A DNA stretch of 64,000 nucleotides, taken from Blastomussa wellsi (Eukaryota > Cnidaria > Anthozoa > Scleractinia > Plerogyridae). This document shows positions 1 to 13,100 of the stretch, piece after piece. Numbering within the stretch: position 1 is the stretch's first letter; each line of letters begins with the position of its first letter. The position numbers and the translations under genes were made by a program. The notes under the pieces are model-generated. The model was given only the letters and a program-made list of their open reading frames with translations. It was not told where the DNA came from and searched no databases. The stretch spans positions 1,399,638 through 1,463,637 of the forward strand of contig OX393573.1 in NCBI GenBank assembly GCA_947652115.1. The letters run 5' to 3'.

Positions 1-50
1 CCCGGCCAGGGGTACAAACCCGGGCCATCCGATCCGGAGTCTAGCGCATA
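1..50 (-). mobile_element. tRNA-like head of a SINE, cut by the window edge
   Basis: Read on the minus strand, this is a tRNA-like promoter head with a B-box-like GGGTTTGTACCC stretch. It matches the heads of the complete SINE copies near 21.1 kb and 33.3 kb. The body would lie to the left, outside the window. Confidence 0.5.
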
Positions 51-1343
51 TATAACTATCACGAATTCTCCCAACCCCCCCCCCCCCCCCCCATGTTTAG
101 ATGTGGCTATGTAAACACGGAAAATTTCCGCTATTACTTAAATGGAGAACGCTTACGTATACTGAAATTAATGGCTCGGCTCTACTAGCTATGTTTTAAC
201 TACCATTAGTATAATTTCCAGAGGTGAATGCAAGAATTGGACGTTCTGACTGGTCGAGAAGCTCGGTACTGACTCGTCCCCAGTCTTCTTCATCTTTTTT
301 ACAGCCCGCCATACGAAGCGGGGAGAGCTGAGAAAAAAACAGTTACATCGAAATTTTTTTCCAGTCTATCACGCTAGTTAGATTGATGGTTAAAATTTTA
401 CGAACTTCACGATAGATGCCATAGAAATCCCTGCTTAATGAAAGTATGACAAATTGTCTTACAGTACCCTTATTACAAAGCAACATAAGAATACTAAGTG
501 AAAAGAAAACAACTAAATTATTTGTTTTTGCGCATTTCGGAAACAAAAAATACGAGAACATGAAAATCATTTGACAATGATTTTTCAAGTTGTAATTCAT
601 TCTGACTCGGCTTATTTACTGACACACTTAATACTCTGGCAATTACTTTCAGTTTCCTTTTACAAGTAATACTAAAAAGTTTTTTTGTTCCACGGACCCT
701 AAATCCCGTGGTACCTAACTAATTAAAAAAGCTATTAGCTCGCGACACCAAGATAAATGGTATTCTTGAAAAAGCGATGTCGTTGTCTCTCGTTTTCGAC
801 GCAAAGATCATTTTTCCACAGGTGCCAAAAATGGCTCAGATGAGCCTTGTGAAGGGAAGTAGGCGGCTAAACAACCATCCACCTGAAACAACAAGCTCAT
901 TCACTTGAACCAATAGACACGTGTAAGCTAATCTCAATTGCTAAAATAAAGCTAAACATTTCAAACTACACCAAAGACGAACTCATCTTCGCTGATGAAA
1001 TGCAAAAATCGATAATTATAAAAACAACTTTAATATAACCCTGCGAAATCGTTGCCGAAATTCGATTACAAGATTCCGCGCATCGACGTTTAGAAGTCGA
1101 AGTAGTTTTGCAGATACTGTATTTGTTTTTGGGGTGAAGCCTTCCTTCTTCTTTAGAATATTTTATCGGTTACGACAATAGATTTGTCCGTATTTCTGCT
1201 TGACAGCAATAAATCAGTGTCCGTTCACATTAACATCTTAAGAGCAATTAAAACGCCGTTTTGTTCGCGTTGAGGACAATTTAGCTGCAAATTCAATTTT
1301 GTCGTCCCTGGATAACATTGGAAAAAATCACCGAAACGTTACT
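51..1343. other. Intergenic spacer, no gene seen
   Basis: No coding pattern is apparent. A run of C lies at about 75-92. The last few hundred bases are the presumed promoter side of the small secreted-protein gene that starts at 1344, but I see no clear TATA box. Confidence 0.5.
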
Positions 1344-3482
1344 ATGGCATACGCTGCCGCTATTAGCCTGTTCCTCGTGTTTTTCTCTTTGATATCGATC
1401 AGCACCGCTGGTAAGAGCTTTCTTTCTTTCAGGCGTATAAATAGCTTGTATTATAATTGAATTATTCGCAAACGAGCATGTATTTTGCAGCTTTCGAGTA
1501 GAGCTGTAGGAGGGTAGATGCCGTTCTGAAATAGCAAATTCCTGTATTTATATATACGGTTACCAAGTGTGATCTATTTAGTCCTAAGTTCAATCATATG
1601 ACAATTCAACCCAGAAAGCGGTATTTAAACTGTAACATCAGTAACCAGGACAGATTTTTAACTGATGTCTTACAGAATATGCAGCGCTATTAAAGCGTAC
1701 ACAATCACTGCATATTTTACAAGTTTCAAATTGAAAATGGTCCAAAACTTAATATCTTCGGCCGTGTAGTTTTACAGTACAGTTTTCTATAATTCAAAAT
1801 GTATACATGGTAAATAAACACACATTACGATTTTTTGATTTATTTCAGGGGAAAAAGCAAATATATTTCCTTTAATTTCCGAGTTAATTTCTACGTTTAT
1901 GTTAGTCGTTTAACTTTGAGTCATTATTTCGCCACAAATTAGAAATTTGACTTTATTCATTAACAGTGACATTTGCTAATGATTTTATTTGTATTAAAAG
2001 CGGACAGAACATTTTCGACGTTGGCGTCCATATTGTTAGAAACCGCTCTGTAAACTGCCACTTCATGAGCTAATTTAAAAAAGTCCAAGAATGAAGAGAA
2101 CGATCTGAGAGTGGATAATAAATCAATAATAAATGAAATGATGAAAAATAGAAGAAAAACTGCCGAAAATGTTGAATTAACCCTCGCCTCAATTTTCGCG
2201 CGGTCAAAAAACGGGAAGTGGTTAGTACGGGCAAACGCTGGGAAGATAAGGTTTTTATTTCCCTCAGGTTTGATATTTTACCAGTTTCCTGTCGATTTAC
2301 TAAATTTTTCCGGGCTTTACTAAAAAAACATCTGAATGAGTATTTGAAAACGCCGAAATGCGAACTTGTCGATGCCATTTTCAAAGTGATTTGGCCAGGC
2401 GCAGAGCATTCAAAAAAGCGAAGACACACGTTTGTTTGCAAAAAAAAAATGAAAAAAGACCAAAAAAATATTTACACTCGGCAACTATTTTTTATGCTCT
2501 TTCCTTCTTTCAATTTATCGCAAATGAAATTCCCCGAAAGCGCTTGCGGGAACGCTGCTGCGGCAGGCTACGATATTCGGTCCATCACGCCCTCTCAATC
2601 AGGTTAAAGGCAGCTAGGATGGTCAGCGGCCTTACTGTCTGAAAGACGGTAGTCACCTAGAAGGGACAGACGAGAAGGCCCTTCTTCCCTCTGAGACAGA
2701 AGACACTACGTTTTTTTTTAATTCAAATAAACATGATAAAGAAGAAGATATTTAAATATGGGGACACCAGGAGTCAAACCTGGGACACATCGAAGCGTTA
2801 GCCGCAGGGACCACAGATTGGCCTATTGCGTTATTTGCACTTGCTGTGCTGCGATTGGTCAAATGTAATGACAGAGCTCGTTTTAGCCCTCACCTGCAGC
2901 TCGGGCTAAAATGAGTTTGAGTCGTATTATTCGTCTGAGACGTATTATTCTGAGTTTGTGTAATACAGTGTAACCCAAACCACAAAATTAAAGCTAACCG
3001 CAAGCAAACATGAGTGGAACTAATCGAAAGTAAACCGGAGACGTTTTTTGTAACCATATATAGTTTACTTTTCTAAAATGTACGTACTCTCATTCATTGT
3101 TACTTTATATCAAAGGTCACGAAATGTGACTACCCTGAAAGACGACCCAATAACTTCACCTGATGAATTTTAATACCGTTAACGTGGTTATTATTTTCTT
3201 ATGGCTTAAGCTTCCTGGACCAAAGTGACAGGATTCAAGTTCATCAGTGGAACGAGTTTGGGCTCAGAAACCACCTACTATGGAGACATAGATAACGCCA
3301 GGCCTCCTTGTCAACAGAGGTGTAATGATGTAGAGCCTTGCAAGGCGATTCGTCTGTACAGCTTTGTCAGTACAGTGTACTGCACTCTGTTTAAAACCAT
3401 CACTGATTACTCATGCCCAACTGATAGCACTGACTGGAACTGCGTTTTTGCTGACGGGGAGTCGTGGATGAAGAGCGACTGA
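1344..3482 (+). CDS. Small secreted cysteine-containing protein (PAN/apple-like), two exons
   Basis: Exon 1 (1344-1410) encodes a typical signal peptide: a Met, a hydrophobic run (AISLFLVFFSLISIS) and a small-residue end (TAA). It ends in phase 1 at a GTAAG donor. Exon 2 (3211-3482) follows a TTAAG acceptor and joins in frame, giving about 112 residues. The mature part holds six cysteines, in the patterns PPCQQRCNDVEPC, VYCTLF, SCP and WNC. This resembles the C-x3-C-x5-C...C-x-L-F arrangement of PAN/apple folds, which bind protein or carbohydrate outside the cell. That assignment rests on spacing only. There is no transmembrane segment. The 1.8-kb intron holds no other recognisable gene, only AT-rich sequence and, near 2761-2830, a weak tRNA-like stretch. 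The gene could also be the first part of a longer gene, but the in-frame stop at 3480 argues against this. Confidence 0.6.
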
Positions 3483-5844
3483 AAGGTGACACGCTATGTA
3501 CGCGATTCGTGCCTACATTTCATTGGCTTGATCGGGGCGGTACGTAGCGTTACACTTGTCCCGGACAAGTGTAACGCAATCCCATAATAACGCCTGCGTA
3601 GGAGGCTAGGCGGTATGCAGCTCCACAGTAGGTATTGGCTAAAAACATGATAAACAAACAACAGTAACAATGGACCCTATCCCTAAAACAATAGATAATT
3701 TGGTTCTAACAAGTGGGTTGATAATGTGAATTAGCCACCGTAAAGAGATTCGAGAGCTGACGTTTCGAGCGTTAGCCCTTCGTCGGAGCGAATGGAATCT
3801 TGTTATACTTCCCACCGACGCAGCACCGCAGTTTCTTTAGAAACTTACCCCCTCTAAAACAATAGAGCTGCGTGTTATTAAGATCCAATGAAATTACAGG
3901 TGCTAGAGAGCTGGGAACTATCCCGCTAGATCCCTACAGGACATTTTCGGTACTAACAGGTTATCGAAATTATGAAAATTGTTACGGTGAAGCCTCTTAT
4001 TCTGCTGCCGCAAGATGTGGCACTGGTAGTCTGTTAAATAACCTTATACCCGATTCACACCAAAGCTTAAGCACGTTTAAAGGCTGTTTAGTTAAACACG
4101 GTTGATGATGATTGTTGACCTCAAATTTGGCACAATGAAAGAACACATTAGAACTTACTTGAATCCTATGTAAAATTCAGTTTTTGTCTGCTGTTGCTTA
4201 TTTTCATTTTGTCTAACCTGGTTTAACTAAACAAGTTTTGTTGGTGTGAATGGGGTATTAGACTAGTTTAGCAGTTTCACAGCGATCTCTTTCGTTTAGT
4301 GTCAGACGGTTTAGGTCGGTTTAGCGTGGTCGTACTTCTAGACTACCTGTACACTCCGAGAAAAAACCATGTCCACCGAAATAGCCGTGGTTGAAAAGAT
4401 TCCCTTACAATTAATATTAAACTTCAATTTATTACAAAATCAAGTAACAAAAGCCTTCTTTTAAACTGCAATTTAAAGAATCTCTTTATATATATATATA
4501 TATATAGATATATACAGACAAAACTGTGCTAACACAAGTTCTGCTTTCTCCTTTACAGGGCACACAAGACTTATTTTACATTGTGTACATCCGCTTCAAA
4601 AATAAAGATTGCTTAGAATTTGCTATTGCTTTTTTATTGAAAACTTTTTTCTTTGAATATCTAGAACCCTGCATTACAAACTTGATTTAGAAATAAATTC
4701 AAGTCATATAGTCTTCAAGAAAATAGTAGCTCTGCGGGAGCCGGTTAAAGGGTTTGTATTTTAACGTACGTTTTTATCTAAAAATTATTATACGACTGGA
4801 CAGACTTAACTCTGGACTGGAAGAACATTAATGAAAAAAAAAATTAAAAAGCCATAACTTGCGCGCCTAAAAGGCTTCGAATCGGCGTGAGAAGCGAGAC
4901 AAGAACAGATAAAACAACAAGGCGTTGAGGTAAGTTGATTTTATTGCCTATGAATCACAGCATAGTCTATAATTTTAAATCCATTTTTTCCAAGGCAAAC
5001 CTTTATAAGATCTAAACCGCCAGAAAAATCGGAAAAATGCGAATGTACCAAAAACCGACACTCACCTGAATCGGCTTAAACCGCCAGAGTATAATCATTG
5101 AGCAGCACTTTCATGTGGTACTCGGGGGTTTCAGTAAAACTTTGCCGTCAGCTGGTTTGAGTACAGTAACCGACTAGCCGTTTTGGGCCAAAAGGGGCCG
5201 TTCTGAGCAAGCTGCATAAGCGTACGAGCAATTTTTCGCCCGAGGGAGCTGTGAACCATTTCCCCAAAAAAATTATCCCAAGTTGCCTTGCCCAAATTTC
5301 TCTTGCTGCCAGAAAATCTGAGTTGCCCACAATTGTGGGGGGGGGGGGGGGGGGGCGTACGCCTATAGTAAGGTGGACGATGTAGCTGTCACTCTTCGCC
5401 GGCCGTTGGTGCTAAAATATTGAAAGCACTGGGTACTATTTAATTAATATTGCAATCTTCTCTGACAAGTCTTTATTTAAGTTGAGTGAAAACACAGTTA
5501 ATCCGCTTTGTCTGGGATTCATATTCCTTATGCATGAAGAACATGTGAAGTGCTATCTCTAGCCTTCTTTATCGTATAAACGAGGTAAGGCAGCCAAAGA
5601 TAAACCAAAGCGAGCCCACGAACCTCAACCTCAGCAACCCTGTGTATTTTCTTTCGTACTATGTGATTGGTTCGCTTCGCATAGACGACGCGGTTGAACC
5701 AATCATATTTGTCGACATATCTCCTCTCAAGGTATAAGATTCGAACTCGCACATGTGTGTTGCCTTTTTACTGTACTAGCTTTCTCGGAAGTGGGGTTCT
5801 TTCTCTGTAAACTGACTTAATTGATTGCTCATTTAAAAGCTACC
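3483..5844. other. Spacer with a dispersed repeat, microsatellite and poly-G
   Basis: No gene is visible. It contains one copy of a dispersed repeat (3712-3801), a TA microsatellite (about 4487-4516) and a run of G (about 5337-5356). A GTAAGT donor-like site at about 4931 could end an untranslated first exon of EEF1D, but this is speculative. Confidence 0.4.
3712..3801 (+). repeat. Dispersed repeat, copy 1 (second copy 52746-52834)
   Basis: About 90 bases nearly identical to 52746-52834, including GACGTTTCGAGCGTTAGCCC followed by TTCGTCGGAGCGAAT. Two near-identical copies 49 kb apart point to a mobile-element end. I cannot name the family from the sequence alone. Confidence 0.75.
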
Positions 5845-8800
5845 ATGAGTGCAGCTATGCTTCACGAATCCATCTGGACTGATAGGCCCAAATATGAGCA
5901 AGCCGAGGCACATTATCAAAGATTTCTCGCGGGAACCCTCTCACAACCGGCGCATGGAGAAAAGAAGGTCAGATTGATAAAATTATTTTCTTTTCATTTC
6001 TGTACATTTACGCAATATATTTATAAAGCAAGTCTGTTGATCAGTCAATTAAACGTTCTTTATAGCTCTGGTCTATTTTACAGGACTGTAAGAATGCAAT
6101 AATTATCATAAATAAGTTTAATATATATATTTTCTGAGCTCATTAAAGCTTTATATTTAAAAATATGAAATATATATTAAGCTTTATTTGAATCCCAGTG
6201 ATTCATTTATAAACGAACATAGGACTGCAAATGAATTTATATTCAAGCTTCAGTTTTGAAGTCGATAGAAATATATAAAATTTTCAAATAATATGTTGTG
6301 GCACAAATACTCCACTTTTGGGTTTGCCTTGGTGTAAGAACCTGACTGTGACATTTTTCTTTGATTTTGAGCTGTTGTTTTTCTGTTCTATGTTGTTTCG
6401 GGATTCTTTGTTTTTTATGTCACTGGCGAGTTTTGTAGGTTCTTACACCGAGGATGAGCCCTTCTTTTACTGATGCATCGGTATATCTTGGGCCAGATTG
6501 GGTCAAAAATGCATTATTGGTCAGAGGGGTAACAATTATTTGCCTCCCAAAAGTTTGTCATTTTATTTTTCCACAAATTTTACCATCTTGTAGTCTCGAT
6601 TTCTTTGCAAGGCAAAGAAAGATTTTAATCCTGTCATCATGGAGTTCCCTGCACCTTCTCAGATTTAGAAGTAATTATCATTATTGATGCCATGTTCTAG
6701 TCCATCCCTTAAACTGGACTAAAGCCCCAGTTTTTGTCTCAAAGTCACTAAGCAACTGATCGCTAGTGTGCCACCTTCATGGTACATGAAAGTGCTTGCA
6801 CTGTTTTTCTGTGCTGGAAATAAAACGGGGACTTTGTGAGTTCTACAAAAAGGAATTACAAAAAACCAATTGTTGTTATCCCTGTCTAGTATTTGGAAAG
6901 CAGAGCTTGTACAAAGTGGTGTCCAAAATGCAGTGACACCACAATCATTTGTTTTAATAGTCGTGAAAACCATAAAGGTGTTTGAAAATGGCATAATTAC
7001 AGACCTGTAGAAATATGAACATCTGGAGTTTCAGTACAAACTGCACACGTATCGGGTGGGAGAAAATTATAGCACATCTCATTCTTGGGCTAGTAATACA
7101 AGCTAGTTTTATAATTAAATTTGTAAAGTGTATTTTCCAGTTGCAGTATTCTTTTGGTATACATGCTTGACGTAACTTAAAAACTTTAGCGTATTTGGAT
7201 TTTGTGCAGTCGTTTTAGATCTTAGTGTTAGAATTTGCCATGATTCCCTGTACATTAATTGTGTGAAAAAGGTAGAATAACTTCTTTATCTCCCTAACTC
7301 CTTTTATGTTTTAAGCGACTTACAGTACCATAAATTCTCTTGAATTTATGCATTTTCAATGCCTTTGTTGTGTTATGTTTGTTACTAACACTATATCTTT
7401 ATTACCTTCCTTTTCATCATGTTTGGAAATCAATTTTTGCAGTTCCATACAAAACGTTGCGCATTCTCAATGCATTCATTTGTTGTGTGCAGTTTGTTAC
7501 ACCTCTGTTTCCTTGGCTTTCATCATGTTTGTATTCAATAAATTTTTCCAATTCTCTCTCTTGTTTAATTTGTCATATCTTTTCTTTGCTCCGTGTCAAA
7601 ATTAATTCTGTTCTTTCTCAGGCTTCAAGCTTTACTCCAGTTCAAGAGATAGCAAAAGCCCGTAAAAAAATTCAACAGTCTCTTAGCACGGTAAGCTTAG
7701 CTTGCCCCAACTTTCATTTAACTTAGCATTCAATATAAGAAATATAATCCCTTTTGAGTTCAATATTGAACCTCCTTAACAGGGTTGTCAAAATAAGCCG
7801 GCTTCCGGCGCATTTCACCTGCTATTCCGAATTTTGCGCCTGCTACTCTGAATGTTAGTAGGTCAGTTCTGGGCGTGATTTTGGAGAAATAATGTGAAAA
7901 TAGCTGCCTACTTTTTGGACCGAACCTGTTTCTCAAAAACCTACTGACAACCCTGCCTTAAGCTCCTGCAACTATTTTGTATAGAACAGATTGAATGACT
8001 GTGGAAATCAGAACAGAAATTTGCACATCTTAGGCATGCATGTTTATATCACTGTTTTTGACAGTTCACTGACAAGATGCAATAAAAAATCCCTTAGAAC
8101 TGCTGTTTACAATCCATCATCAGTTGCCTATAGAATAATTAATAACAACATTGTAATGATAATTAATAATTAAATGGTAATGGTATTGTAGAAGAGGAAG
8201 ACATTGTGATCTAATGGCTCATCAAATTGGATTCCAGAATAAGAATTCTGCCCAGATATCACTATTGTGTTCTTGGGGGCAAGACAATTTACTCTTATAG
8301 TATATTCTCAGAACAATACAACGCAGTGCCACAGCACAACACAGCACAGTAAAACACTGCACAGAACAAAACAGCACAGCATAGCACAGCGCAGCACAGT
8401 GAAGCACAGCGCAGCACAGCACAGCACAGTGCAGCAAAGTGCAGCGCAGCAAAGCACAGCACAGTGCAGCGCAGCGCAGCAAAGCACAGCACAGCACAGC
8501 GCAGCCAAGCAAAGCAAAGCACAGCACAGCACAGCACAGCACAGCGCAGCAAAGCACAGCACAGCAAAGCACAGCACAGCAAAGCACAGTGCAGTGCAGC
8601 AAAGCACAACACAGCAAAGCACAGCACTGCACAGCAATTAAAGCACAGCACAGCGCAGCAAAGCACAGAACAGCACATCAAAGCAAAGCACACCACAATA
8701 CAAAAAAGCACAGCACAACACATCAAAGCAAAGCACAACACAGCAAAGCACAGCACAGCACAACACGGCACAAAACAGAACAGCACAGCGCAGCACAACA

Positions 8801-10094
8801 CAGCAGAGCCAAGAACGGAACAGTGCACAGCAAGTGCACAGGACACAGCACAAAACACAACAAGAAGTACAAATAATTCTTGTTTATGTAGCCACTTTCT
8901 TTTGGATCTAAATGGGGTTGGTGTGACATTTCATAAAAATGGACTTGTCTGATGATAAGTATCAGGTTGTAGAAGTTGGTTGTACATTGTAGGCTTTAGG
9001 TCTATTTCGTTGTTGACTCTATCAATGCCTCCCCACAGAACTCAAATTACAGCAGTTAGCACATTTTCATTACCAATTGTCATTCATGCCCTTCTTTACC
9101 TGAAGTAACAGTAATAAGAATTTGGTGGTTTACCAATGAAAACATATCCCTAATAATAAGAACGTTTCTTGGTGTTTTGTTGTGGTCAAAGCCGTAGGCT
9201 GGTAGTATGTGGCCATACATTCAAAAGAAATTAGTATCTAGCAGTACTCTTTTGTTGTGCTGTAGCAGTGGGGAGCAGAGCGCTTGCCTCCCAGCAATGT
9301 GGCCTGGGTTTGATTCCTGGACCCGGTGTCATGTGGCTTGAGTTTGTTGTTGGTTCTCGTCTTTGCTCTGCGGGTTTTACTGAGTGTATATTCTCCGGTT
9401 TTCCTCTCTCCACAAAAACTAACATTGCCAAATTCCATTTGATCTTGGATTTGAGGGCCACAGGTTTGTCAGTCGCAAAACAAAGTCAATTATTGTTATC
9501 ATCATCATTATTGTTATTTTTACTGTTACTATTATTATAGTTACTGGAAATGATAGTTAATAAATTTGTTGTTTTTTATCAATTAAAGCAACTTTTGTTT
9601 AATTTTCATTTTGGTCTCTTCTTTCCCCTCTCCCCTAACCAAACTGCATTTGCACTACTCAGCCTTTGCCACCTAGCACTTAGCCTTAATAAGCATTTCA
9701 TGCATTCGTTTCCTGTTAGGCTCCTTCTTCCACATCGACTGCAGCTGGGGGAGATAAACGCATCGCTGCGTTAGAGGAAGACAACAGGCAACTCAAAGAA
9801 GGTACTTGTCTGAGTTACTACACACTGCAAGTTGAAGTCTTGCTAACTCGGGCTAGCACAACCTGTAAAGTTGAGCCTGTGTTTTTGTGGGCACCTCTCA
9901 TCATGCTAGACCCTGGTTGGGCTGGTTGTGTTCTTATGCAAGACACTTTACTCTTGCAGTGCCTCTCTTTACCCAGGTGTATAAATGGATACTGGCAAAT
10001 TTAGTGCTGGGAGTGGGGTGGGGGTGTGGGGGGGGGGGGAGGTTGTAACCCTGCAATAGACTACGAGCACATGCCATTATGATTATTATTATTA

Positions 10095-10135
<41 letters not shown>

Positions 10136-13100
10136 TTTTTAACGTGCTATGTTTTTTAATAAAATGTTCTGCAGTTACTGAAGAATTGAGGGCCGCTCTT
10201 CAAAAACTCACCATGCGAGTTGATCAACTTGAAAAAGGTAACAGCCTAAGATAACATTGGCCTGAGCAATATCATATCACTTTCATGACATTTACATTTG
10301 CAACGATTCCCCTCATTAGTCTCCACTGTAAGCAAGTTCCTGACCAATACTGAAAATACAAATACGGTCTAGATTTAGATGAATTTGCACCATCTTAAAA
10401 ACAATAAGAGGTCATGAATGCATTGTTCCGTGACTAGTGAAATGATCACTCGGGCTAGCATCAAGATTCTTATTGCAGGTTGTCCAATGGGCAAGCATTA
10501 AGTGGACATGTGTGAAGCTATGTTGTTGAATCTGTTTTTCTGACAGCAAACTTTAGAAATTTGTGTTGAGTAGGCAGTGCAGAAGAGAAATTGAAGCAAT
10601 AAAATGATACAAATCTTTTCTTAAGATAAATGAAACTGTAAAATTTAAGTGACCAAAATAAATTAAAATCATATATTTTTTGGGCTAGCTCCTCAGAAAT
10701 TTGAGCTAGTAAGATGAAATTACAGTTTGCCTGAAGGGAGGGGGTGAATTTTATTTCGCCCTGTTTAAAGTATTTGCACATTAAAATCTATCTTTGTATT
10801 TGACATTGAGTGGAAGTGGAGTTTATTATATTTTCATTCCACGCTGACTGATTACAGTCTGCCTGTCAGGGATGATTGCTTATGCATCCCAAGGATGGTC
10901 TCATCCTCGTTCGGCAGCTTCTAGTTACAAGGTTTTAATGACAGTAGGTGTTATAGTTCAATAGGCCATTTTTGATATATTAAAATTCAGCCTGGTAGCA
11001 AGGCCCAGAGGACACAAAGAAAGAAAATAAAAATGTATGTTTATTAATTTCTTCTGTTTCTGTCCTCTAACCATCACTATCAAGCTAAATTTTAATATAG
11101 CAAAAGTGGTCTATTTTATCCTTGGTTCAAATGTTATTTTCCTTTGTTTCAAACTCATTATTGTACGTCAGCATAACCCAGAACAAAAGGCAAGAAAATT
11201 TGAACCACAACCTTATTTTATACAGGATGTTGAACTTTGAAGCAAGCTCAATTCATCTATTTGAATGCGAGAAGAGCTTCAAGAAACACATTGTTTTGAA
11301 ATTGTTTTTTTAAAATCCTTTTTCAGGCAATAAATTACAGCCAACTGCTCAGTCTTCAGCTGTAAGTCTAGTATGAAATGTAGCAATATATAACTAGCAA
11401 TAATTGCAGATTGGAAAAGCACATTCATTAAGCCAGTCAGAAAAAAATGTCTATTATAGCCTACAGCATTATTAGGTCATCACTCAGTCTCCTTCTGTTC
11501 TAAAGACCACTGTTTCTAGAATGATGTTGCGATCATGGTGTCGCAGCTTTCCAGAATAACATCATTATCATTCTACCTGTAAAATTCTGGCGATGACTCC
11601 CTCCCCCATTCCCACTGATTAATATACATGTTGGCCTTTCTATCCTCCAACAATGACAAAAATATTATTGGACAAGTTTAAACACATCACCTGGTCTGGA
11701 TTCTAACTAAAGTTCCCCTATTCTAATTGAGCCTTTGTTTCTCATTTCATACATGTTAGCCACAGAAGAAAGAAAATAAAGCAGGGGAAGATGACGACGA
11801 CTTTGATTTGTTTGGTTCTGATGATGATGAAGACGAAGACGAAGAAGTAAGAAAAATCCTTTAATCATTGTCATGGAGTAAAAAAGAATTATTAAATAAT
11901 AATCTGCTCTAAGGAGATATTTTTTCTCAAAGCTACAACTGTAAATACTCTAAACTAAAAGTGTAATTGAAAGAAAGTAGGGGTAATCAGCACAGAGAAT
12001 TTTTGTTTAGTAATTTCAAGGTTAGGGCTCTTTAAGGGGTACTCCTTAACTACAGATAGTGAAGCAGTGCTAAGGTACTGCTGAAGACAGTATTTTGTTG
12101 CAAGCTCTTTTTAGAGTGTTGTATGATGCTTACCACTTACCAGATTACCACTGGTCAAATTAATCATTCTTTAGTTATGTCTAGGCAAACGGACATGCAT
12201 TCGCATAATACGCGAAACAAAGATCTCATAAGGCTCCCTAGAGTTAAACGAAATTGGGGAAAACAACGCTTAGCATATCATGCTGTAAATGATTTTAACA
12301 GTCTTGACACGTTCATTAGAAAGTCATCTAGCTTGGTAATTTTTAAGAGAAATTTGTTGTCTTCTTTTTAGCTTTTTAAATTTTTAACCTTTTATTTTTC
12401 TTCTATTTTTATTAATTCTTGTGATTTCTAAATTGTTATGAAATATGTATTATATTTTATTTGTACACATTTATTTTTTAGTCATAGGACCTCTATGAAA
12501 ACCACATTTGTGATAGAGTTTCCTGATTAAATATTGTTACTACTTAATGGTGAATTTTAGTTGGGGAGATACCTGGTTTGCACATTTTACCAAATACTTT
12601 TTTAAATAGTTGATGAAAGTTGAAGGCTTCAGCTGTCATTTATCAATTATCTAGTAGATAATACTTATTTTAATCGTTGGTAATAAAAATGTGATACATG
12701 TAACTCAGCCCGTGAGCTTAGGTCGGAGTGATATGCTTCATTCGTAGGATGATGAAGTCAAAAAGGCCAGGTTAGCTGCATATGCAGCTAAAAAAGCAAA
12801 AAGTGAGTCAAAGTAACATTTTATTGTTGTACAAACATCCTGGAAATTCTAGGAATTTGCCAATTTTTATTTGCGGTGCTTGGTGATGAGGATGGTTATG
12901 TTGATATCTCAATGTTAATCTCAAAAATTACTTATCATTAATCAAACTTTAAGCTAGACACGCCTAGTATTATTAATTCCTTTGTTCTGTCTTCTTGTGG
13001 GTTCTAGCTGTACTCATGTAAACACTAGTTATCTGTGAATGTATGTGTATACCTATTTATTATGTGGGATGTGTATTTCTCTAATTTGCTAATTTTATAA

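Noticed and set aside
2070..2642. Overlapping open frames of 70-129 codons on both strands
   Set aside because: They lie inside the intron of the small secreted-protein gene, overlap each other on opposite strands and show no domain.
8222..8952. Several overlapping open frames of 68-187 codons on both strands
   Set aside because: They are produced by the stop-free pentanucleotide array and have no protein-like composition.
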